In this document: piece by piece, positions 58,297 to 64,000 of the stretch
Position numbering within the stretch: the stretch's first letter is position 1
Layout of the letters: every line of letters begins with the position of its first letter
Origin: Actinomycetota bacterium
GTDB lineage: Bacteria > Actinomycetota > Geothermincolia > Geothermincolales > RBG-13-55-18
NCBI GenBank assembly: GCA_040757835.1
Contig: JBFLWJ010000011.1
Span: 39,856-103,855 of the forward strand
Direction of reading: 5' to 3'
DNA length: 64,000 bases
Position numbers and translations under genes: made by a program
Notes under the pieces: generated by a model
The model's input: the letters and a program-made list of their open reading frames with translations, nothing else
Databases searched by the model: none
Told to the model about the DNA's origin: nothing

Positions 58297-59091
58297 TCAA
58301 TAGATGAAAAAAGGAAAAGTCTCTATCAGCCAGGCCGAGCCTTCTTTGACCAGCCCCACACGGGCGGTCTCGGATTCCAGGTTCCCCCTGGTGCCGAACT
58401 CAACGGTGACGTCGATCTCCACGCTGCCGTCCTCCACCTTCAGGTCCTCGGCGTTGAAGTCGAAGGAGCGGGCGGTCCCGAAGATGCCGGAGAACTCCGC
58501 CGGGGTCCAGGGCTCGTCCAGGTGGCGCTTCTCCTTATAGGCGGGGCTCAGGTGCTCGAATATGAAGTCCGTGTCGCCGTCGATACAGGCGATGAGGAAA
58601 TCGCGCAGGGCCTGTTCCGCCTCCACCTCGTCCGTGTTCTCTTCCATCACCACCGGTTTTTTGGACCAGTCCAGGGCCGTGAAGGCGTCCACCTTCCACG
58701 TCCCGTCCTCGCGCACCAGCGCCATGGTCTCCTCTCGCTCTCCCTTCTGCGCCAGCTCGATATCCACGGTGATGACGGCCCGGTCCCCCTCGATGGTGAT
58801 GTCCTCCTCGGGGATGAAGCGGTAGGAGTTCATGTAGCCCAGTGCCGCGACGAGCTGCTCGCTGCTGATGGGATCCGGAACTCCACTGGATTCCAGGTAG
58901 TCCTGGGACATCAGGGAGCGCAACAGCTCCACGTCGCGGTCTCCCAGGGCGTTGAGGAAGGTGGTGGTCGCCTCGGTCACCGCAGCGCTGTCGTCCCCTG
59001 GGGCGTCCCCGCATCCCGCCAGCGCGGACACGGCAAGCACCAGGACGGCGCAAACCGCGGTCAAGACGAAGCGCTGGCAGCCTGCTCTCAT
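58297..59091 (-). CDS. Lipoprotein with two NTF2-like (DUF4878-type) domains
   Basis: 264 residues. Signal peptide with lipobox LAGC, then two consecutive alpha+beta domains, each beginning with a helix of the form EATTTFLNALGDRDVELLRS (first) and EQALRDFLIACIDGDTDFIF (second) and ending in strands with REDGTWKVDAF and KEGSAWLIETF. This is the NTF2-like DUF4878/lumazine-binding pattern of secreted ligand- or protein-binding lipoproteins. ATG 59091 follows AAAGGAG; the frame is open to 59172. Function unknown. Confidence 0.75.
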   Translation of the reverse strand: MRAGCQRFVLTAVCAVLVLAVSALAGCGDAPGDDSAAVTEATTTFLNALGDRDVELLRSLMSQDYLESSGVPDPISSEQLVAALGYMNSYRFIPEEDITIEGDRAVITVDIELAQKGEREETMALVREDGTWKVDAFTALDWSKKPVVMEENTDEVEAEQALRDFLIACIDGDTDFIFEHLSPAYKEKRHLDEPWTPAEFSGIFGTARSFDFNAEDLKVEDGSVEIDVTVEFGTRGNLESETARVGLVKEGSAWLIETFPFFIY

Positions 59092-59187
59092 ACGGACTCC
59101 TTTCCCCCACTCATTTCTCCACATCCGTCCGCATCCCCTCCCAACCGCTATGATGACAGATGGCCACGACACAGTTCCACGTCGGTG

Positions 59188-59307
59188 GGCTCACGCGTTG
59201 CGTTTTGCGCCTGCGGCGTGAAATGTCAAGGCTGAGCCCCCCGCTTGCCCATGCAGCCGGCGACGCGCAGCGCCACGGGCCAGCGTTTATACTGGCCCCG
59301 GTCGCCA
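59188..59307. repeat. About 120-bp structured repeat, copy B
   Basis: Matches 10597-10715 over its whole length with nearly all internal hairpins kept: GGCTCA...TGAGCC, TTTTGCGCC-tgc-GGCGTGAAA (G-T pairs or compensating changes relative to copy A), and GGCCAG-cgtttata-CTGGCC. It lies in the gap upstream of the tatA promoter, in the same orientation as copy A. Confidence 0.8.
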
Positions 59308-59392
59308 TTACGTGAGTCTGGGCCGGGTCTATGGAGCCTCACGATACATAGCAACCCCGATCTTCCAGTACCAGCGCTGGATGGCAGTCCCG

Positions 59393-59421
59393 TTGACTAA
59401 TAAATTGGCTGAGTCTAATAT
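59393..59421 (+). promoter_or_regulatory. Sigma-70-like promoter of tatA-tatC
   Basis: TTGACT, 17-base spacer, TAATAT; 43 bases upstream of the tatA start. Confidence 0.7.
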
Positions 59422-59464
59422 ATTCTAACGTTGTAGATAACGGCGAAAAGGAGGGAAAGAGCAT

Positions 59465-59713
59465 ATGCTCGCGCTTTTTCAGAGTTTCGGTCCCACCGAG
59501 CTGCTTATCATCCTGGGGATCGCCCTGATCATCTTCGGGCCCACGCAGCTGCCCAAGCTGGGACGCTCCGTAGGCAAGGCCATCAGGGAGCTGCGGGGAG
59601 CCAGTTCCGAGGTCACCAAGGCCGTGCAGGAAGGCCTGGAGGGCAAGGCTGAGGAAGAAGAGGAAGAGAAGGAAAGCAAGAAAAAGAAGAAGACCGAAGA
59701 GGAAGAGGAATAG
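59465..59713 (+). CDS. tatA: Twin-arginine translocase subunit TatA
   Basis: 82 residues: one N-terminal membrane helix (GPTELLIILGIALIIFGPTQ), the FGP hinge, an amphipathic helix (LPKLGRSVGKAIRELRGASS) and a charged tail of Glu and Lys runs. It oligomerises to form the pore for folded proteins. AAGGAGG precedes ATG 59465. TatC follows after 64 bases, and a Tat substrate (formate dehydrogenase) lies 2 kb downstream. No TatB is seen; many Gram-positives work with TatA and TatC only. Confidence 0.93.
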   Translation: MLALFQSFGPTELLIILGIALIIFGPTQLPKLGRSVGKAIRELRGASSEVTKAVQEGLEGKAEEEEEEKESKKKKKTEEEEE

Positions 59714-59777
59714 GCAAACCAGAGAGACCGCTGGAAAACACCCCTTTCCCTACCCCCTGAACGCCCCGGAGGCTTTC

Positions 59778-60548
59778 TTGGCCGACCAGAAGATGACCTT
59801 TATCGAGCACCTCGAGGAGCTCCGAAGGCGCATTATCGTGATGTTCCTCTCCCTCGTGGTAGCCATAACGGTGGGATATATATTCTCCTGGGAGATACTC
59901 GGCTTCCTCAAGGAGCCGGCGGCCAAGGCGGGGATCCCCCTCAACCTCTATTACCAGACCGTCCTCGAGCCCTTCATGGTCCGCTTCAGGATCGCCATGT
60001 ACGCGGCCATCGTCCTGGCCTTGCCGGTGGTGATCTACGAGATAATAGCCTATATCGCGCCGGCCCTGCGCAAGCGGGAGAAGCGTTTCATGTTCTACGC
60101 CCTCTTCTTCATCATCGTCTTCTTCCTGGCGGGCGTGGCCTTCTGCTACATGTACATCCTCCCGGTGGGCCTGGAATGGCTGACGGGACAGTCCGGAGGA
60201 CAGATAACGCCGGTGCTCATGGCCAACCAGTACGTGAGTTTCGTAGCGCTGCTCATGGTTGGAGTGGGCTTGTCTTTCGAGACCCCCCTGGTGGTTTGGC
60301 TGGTGGTGAGGCTGGGCATCGTCACCCCCCAGAAGCTGCATAAGAACTGGCGCTTCGCGGTGATCATCATCCTCGCCTTCGCGGCGCTGATCACCCCGGA
60401 CTGGAACCCGGTGACCATGGTCCTGGTGGCGGCGCCCATGTTCCTGCTCTACGAGGGGAGTATATTCTTCGCCAGGTTCGGCATGCGGAGCGCCAGTAAA
60501 CGCAGAGAGGCCTTCGAGGCGGAAACGGAATCCGGTGAGGAGGAGTAA
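59778..60548 (+). CDS. tatC: Twin-arginine translocase subunit TatC
   Basis: 256 residues with six membrane segments. MTFIEHLEELRRRIIVMFLS near the start (the signal-peptide-binding Glu region), FMVRFRIAMYAAIVLALPVV, and ITPDWNPVTMVLVAAPMFLL near the end are TatC hallmarks. It recognises the S-R-R-x-F-L-K signal of exported proteins. It starts at TTG 59778 with GGAGG just upstream. A long charged tail follows the last helix. Confidence 0.93.
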   Translation: MADQKMTFIEHLEELRRRIIVMFLSLVVAITVGYIFSWEILGFLKEPAAKAGIPLNLYYQTVLEPFMVRFRIAMYAAIVLALPVVIYEIIAYIAPALRKREKRFMFYALFFIIVFFLAGVAFCYMYILPVGLEWLTGQSGGQITPVLMANQYVSFVALLMVGVGLSFETPLVVWLVVRLGIVTPQKLHKNWRFAVIIILAFAALITPDWNPVTMVLVAAPMFLLYEGSIFFARFGMRSASKRREAFEAETESGEEE

Positions 60549-60558
60549 GAAGGGCTAC

Positions 60559-60585
60559 TTGCTCCCGTGCGCAATGGCATATAAT
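60559..60585 (+). promoter_or_regulatory. Possible promoter upstream of fdhE
   Basis: TTGCTC and TATAAT with a short 15-base spacer, in the gap between tatC and fdhE. Confidence 0.35.
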
Positions 60586-60734
60586 AGATGACCTTGGCGC
60601 CGGATAGGGCAGGACGCGCGCCGCGGCGCCGGTGCACGGAATGGTCAGCGAGATGGAAAAGCGATGGAAGACCTGGGAGGTAGATCGAGATCGCAGAATT
60701 CGACCTCAAGCAGCGGAAACTGAACAAGAGCCTG

Positions 60735-61586
60735 GTGAGCCGCCAGATCAAGAGGTATGTCGAGGAGAACCCACGGCTCAAGGGGGTCATGGGCCTCTAT
60801 CGCGAGGTCTTTTCCACCCAGAGAATGCTCTCGCGGGACATCCCCGACCAGCTCCCCCATATTGAGGGGGCCCAGGTGGCGTACCGCGTCGAAGAGGGCA
60901 GGTTGCTGGTAGAGGCGGACGAGCTGGCGGTGGATCTGACCGTGCTCAAGGAGATGCTGCGCGAGCTGGGCAGGGTGCTGGAGAAGAAGGGAGGGGGCCC
61001 GGTAGAGGGCATGGAAAAGTTCCTGGGGGAGGAGATCGAGGACGACACCAGGCTGCGCGGCCTCGTCGACGCTTTCCTCGCTCGTGAAGATGCCGAGATG
61101 GAAGTTCTCCTGGGAAAATACTCGCTGGACGGCACGGTCCTCCTGATGCTGCTGCACATATCCTTGGCTCCCTTTTACTGGAAGATGGCGGGGTCCCTGG
61201 TGCGCAAGGCGGACCTGGGGCAGGTGCCGCGGGGCCGCTGCCCGGTCTGCGGAGACCTGCCGATCATGGGCCTGTTGCGGCCAGAGGAGGGACTGCGCGT
61301 GCTGGAATGTTCCCTCTGCGGGACCCGCTGGGGCTTCCCGCGTATCATGTGCCCGTTCTGCAACACCACGGACCAGGAGAAGCTCAAATACATCTTCGCG
61401 GGGGAGGATAATGACCGCCGCGTCTATCTCTGCGACGCCTGCGGTAAATACATCAAGGTGAGCACTCCACTGAGCGAGAAAGACGAGGAATTTGTGCTGC
61501 CCCTGGAGGATCTGGCCACGGCGCACCTGGATATCGCGGCGGAGAAAAGGGGTTACGAAAGAGGGTGCAGGACGGTGTTTTCATAA
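60735..61586 (+). CDS. fdhE: Formate dehydrogenase accessory protein FdhE
   Basis: 283 residues. The C-terminal half carries the rubredoxin-like FdhE zinc/iron sites: CPVCGDLPIMGLL, LECSLCGTRWGFPRIMCPFC and YLCDACGKYIKV, four C-x2-C pairs. FdhE binds and helps mature Tat-exported formate dehydrogenases. The annotated start is GTG 60735, but residues before it also look coding (EFDLKQRKLNKSL), and the best ribosome site, GGGAGG at 60675, points to an ATC codon at 60690; upstream TAG 60681 closes the frame. The true start may therefore be non-canonical or there may be a sequence error. It lies between tatC and its client enzyme. Confidence 0.88.
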   Translation: MSRQIKRYVEENPRLKGVMGLYREVFSTQRMLSRDIPDQLPHIEGAQVAYRVEEGRLLVEADELAVDLTVLKEMLRELGRVLEKKGGGPVEGMEKFLGEEIEDDTRLRGLVDAFLAREDAEMEVLLGKYSLDGTVLLMLLHISLAPFYWKMAGSLVRKADLGQVPRGRCPVCGDLPIMGLLRPEEGLRVLECSLCGTRWGFPRIMCPFCNTTDQEKLKYIFAGEDNDRRVYLCDACGKYIKVSTPLSEKDEEFVLPLEDLATAHLDIAAEKRGYERGCRTVFS

Positions 61587-61620
61587 CCGGCGCAGCGGCC
61601 AGCCGTCTGCCAGATGATGT

Positions 61621-61650
61621 TGCCATGCGGTAACCGGGGATAGTATAATC
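61621..61650 (+). promoter_or_regulatory. Possible promoter of the formate dehydrogenase gene
   Basis: TTGCCA, 18-base spacer, TATAAT. It would give a leader of about 165 bases before the ATG at 61822; no known regulatory motif was recognised in it. Confidence 0.45.
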
Positions 61651-61821
61651 CTTGAGATTATAGATTGGACAAGGTGTTCTTTGAAAACCAAGCTTGTGAG
61701 GGAAGGAGCTGCGTAAGCAGGGAAATCAAATCCCGCATGGGTTTAAACATAGACCGCGAGTGACCGTAAGTTTTGTATTTTCTTAAAGGACAGGAATCGA
61801 CCTAGGAAAGTGGGGGGAAGT

Positions 61822-64000
61822 ATGGAACTTTCGCGAAGAGGTTTCCTCAAGCTGTCGGGCGCCGGCATCGGCGTCGCGGCCCTCGCGCAACTCGGATTCT
61901 CCACCCCCGCCTTCGCCGCTGGCGAGGAGCTTCGCATCAGCGAGGCCAAAGAGAGCACCACGATATGCCCGTATTGCTCAATGGGTTGCTCCGCCATCGT
62001 CAGCGTGATGGACGGGAAGGTGGTGGGTCTCGAGGGTCTGCCCGACAGCCCCATCAACCGGGCTAGCCTTTGTTCCAAGGGCCAGTCCATCTACCAGGTC
62101 GCCAATAACGACAGGCGACTGCAGAAAGTCTGGTACCGTGCACCCGGCGGGACCGAGTGGGAGGACAAGACGTGGGAGGAGGCCATCCCGGCCATCGCCC
62201 GTCTCATCAAGGACACCCGGGACGCCACCTTCGTGGAGACGGAGGAGATCGACGTCAACGGTACCAAGAGCAAGGTCACGGTCAACCGCTGCGAAGGCAT
62301 CGCCCAACTTGGAGGGGCGGCCCTGGACAACGAGGAATGCTACCTCGCTATCAAGTTCGCCCGCGGCCTCGGCCTGGTGTACATAGAGCACCAGGCGCGA
62401 ATATGACACTCGGCCACAGTCGCCGGTCTCGGCGGCACGTATGGCCGGGGAGCCATGACCAACCATTGGGTCGACCTCAAGAACGCCGACGCCTTCATGA
62501 TCTGCGGCGCCAACCCCAGCGAGAACCATCCCTGCTCATGGAAGTGGCTGGAGAAAGCCAGGGAGGATCACGGCGCCAAGATTATCGTCGTCGACCCGCG
62601 TTTCACGCGTTCCGCCGCCAGGGCGGACGTTTTCGCCTTTATCCGGCCCGGCACGGATATCGCCTTCTTCGGGGCCCTGATCAATTACGCCATCGACAAG
62701 AACTATCTCAACTGGGAGTATATCCAGAACTACACCAACGCCCCCATCCTGGTGAACCCGGAATTCAAGGGCCCGGCGGAGCTTGACGGCCTCTTCAGCG
62801 GCTACAATGCCGAGACGAGGAAGTACGACACCAAGACCTGGTCGTACCAGACCGATGCGGCGGGGGAGCCCAAGCGCGTACAGCTCATACCCATCGCCGA
62901 GGACGCCTTCTACAAAGGGCGCGGCGTGCCCAACGGACCCAAGGACTCAAACGGCAACTTCATCCCCAACGATGACGCTGCCGTCGCTGGAAGCGTATGG
63001 GCCAAGCTCAAGCAGCACTACGCGCGCTACACCTATGAGGGTACGGACAGCATCGTCTCCAGGGTCTGTGGCATGACCCCCGAGAGCTTCAAGGCGGTCG
63101 CCGAGGCTTATGTGGGTACCACCCACAAGCGGGAGAAGACGGGCAACCTCATGTATGCCATGGGCTTGACTCAGTTCACCATAGGCACGGAGAAGATACG
63201 CACCTTCGCAATCCTCCAGAGCCTGCTGGGGAATACCGGCCTTCCGGGCGGGGGCATCAACGCCCTGCGCGGGGAGAGCAACGTGCAGGGGTCCACGGAC
63301 TACGGCCTTCTCTCCCATATCCTCACCGGTTACATGCCGGTCCCCAACTCCACCGACAACCCTGACCGCGTCAAGTACCTTGAGAAGACGACGCCGAAGG
63401 TCGGTATCTGGACCTGGCAACCCAGGTTCTTCAACAGCTACCTCATGGCCTATTACGGCCCCTATGCCAAGAAGAACGGCCTGGACAAGGCCTACGACCT
63501 CCACCCCAAGGTGAAAAAGGGCAAGAACTACACCCACATCGGCCTCTTCGAGGACATGTACGCGGGAGTGATCAAAGGCCTTATCGCCTGGGGCCAGAAC
63601 CCCGTGGTGGGAGGTCCCAACTCAAACCTGGAGGCCGCGGCCATGGACAAGCTGGACTGGTTCGTGGCGGCCGACCTGTGGGAGACGGAGTCCATGGACT
63701 TCTGGAGGCGTCCCGGCACCGATCCCAAGGACATCAAGACCGAGGTCTGGGTGCTCCCCGCGGCTTCCTCGGTTGAAAAGCCGGGTTCCGTATCCAACTC
63801 GGGCCGCCTGGCGCAGTACCGCTGGAAGGCGGTGGAGCCGCCGGGCGATGCCGAGCCTGATGCCTTTATGATCCACCAGATCATGAAGGCGGTGAAGGAA
63901 CTCTACGAAACCGAGGGCGGCAAGGGCAAGGAATCGGTGACCGAGCTCTTCTGGGCCTACGACGAGGACGAGCATGGGGAGCCCAACCTGGACCAGGTGA
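61822..64000 (+). CDS. fdnG: Selenocysteine formate dehydrogenase alpha subunit, Tat-exported (3' end outside window)
   Basis: Open from ATG 61822 to the window edge through one in-frame UGA at codon 195 (62404-62406); 726 full codons visible of about 1000 expected. The twin-arginine signal SRRGFLKLSGAG is followed by a hydrophobic run and AFA. The [4Fe-4S] motif is CPYCSMGCSAIVSVMDG...CSKG. QARI-UGA-HSATVAGLGG, then RGAMTNHWVDLKNAD, is the active-site Sec block of FDH-N/FDH-O, where Sec binds Mo or W beside the conserved His. KWLEKAREDHGAKIIVVDPR and GQNPVVGGPNSN are MGD-binding regions. It oxidises formate on the outer face of the membrane. GTG 61810 is an alternative start. tatA, tatC and fdhE lie directly upstream. 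Confidence 0.95.
62404..62436 (+). promoter_or_regulatory. Sec UGA codon and bacterial SECIS hairpin of formate dehydrogenase
   Basis: UGA at 62404-62406. Hairpin 62419-62436: arms GTCGCCG and CGGCGGC (7 pairs, one T-G) around loop GTCT, giving GGUCU at the tip as in E. coli fdhF. The loop starts 20 bases past the UGA. Confidence 0.8.

Noticed and set aside
1-64000. CRISPR arrays, rRNA, tRNA genes and integrase/attachment sites
   Set aside because: Looked for by eye. No regularly spaced direct repeats, no rRNA-like conserved segments, no tRNA cloverleaf and no recombinase gene were recognised; short or divergent tRNAs could still be missed.

Overview
The window is high-GC bacterial DNA, and its gene content suggests an anaerobic, Gram-positive, Actinomycetota-like organism. 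The reasons are a TadE/TadG-like pilin pair of the actinobacterial type, many secreted proteins anchored by a single N-terminal segment, frequent GTG and TTG starts, and oxygen-sensitive enzymes (2-hydroxyacyl-CoA dehydratase, 4-hydroxybutyryl-CoA dehydratase, formate dehydrogenase). The taxonomic placement is inference; there is no rRNA or tRNA gene to confirm it. Two genes carry in-frame UGA codons that look like selenocysteine, so the organism probably has the Sec machinery, although none of it lies in this window.

Layout. 1-901: the 5' part of a carotenoid-type membrane protein gene and a DsrE-like gene. 1.3-10.6 kb: a CoA-thioester catabolic cluster on the minus strand (zinc alcohol dehydrogenase, acyl-CoA ligase, V4R-domain protein, two 2-hydroxyacyl-CoA dehydratase subunits, crotonase) with a MarR regulator, divergent from 4-hydroxybutyryl-CoA dehydratase. 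Perfect or near palindromes at both control regions suggest MarR control. Two inverted 125-bp repeats flank the V4R gene. 12.1-16.8 kb: a complete branched-chain amino-acid type ABC importer (livKHMGF). 16.9-20 kb: two members of an unrecognised family of tandemly duplicated zinc-ribbon proteins around a coiled-coil membrane protein. 20.1-21.8 kb: a cyclase-family hydrolase and a dUTPase with an extra N-terminal domain. 22.1-27.8 kb: a complete oligopeptide ABC importer (SBP, B, C, D, F). 28.1-33.1 kb: minus-strand genes for an MFS carrier, a Memo-family protein, a HEAT protein, an ADP-forming acyl-CoA synthetase alpha subunit and a helical-repeat protein. 33.6-34.6 kb: a glutaredoxin overlapping a ferredoxin-thioredoxin reductase catalytic subunit fused to two rubredoxin domains through an in-frame UGA. 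34.7-37.9 kb: small membrane proteins and an alpha/beta hydrolase.

38.2-56.8 kb is a surface-protein region: a pseudokinase with an extracellular PKD domain, four proteins sharing about 100-residue 'AEG...GF...NP' repeats (12 copies) attached to different head domains, a large subtilase with an FG-GAP propeller, a PAS-only protein, and the third duplicated zinc-ribbon protein in an operon with a B12-type radical SAM enzyme. 57-59 kb: a Phd-like protein, the TadE/TadG-like pair and an NTF2-like lipoprotein. 59.4-64 kb: tatA, tatC, fdhE and a Tat-exported selenocysteine formate dehydrogenase alpha subunit that runs off the window. This puts the exporter, the maturation factor and their cargo together.

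The most notable signals are the UGA-containing ferredoxin-thioredoxin reductase (the UGA replaces an active-site cysteine, and its SECIS-like hairpin has the same spacing as the one in formate dehydrogenase), the duplicated zinc-ribbon family, and three families of short inverted-repeat elements.
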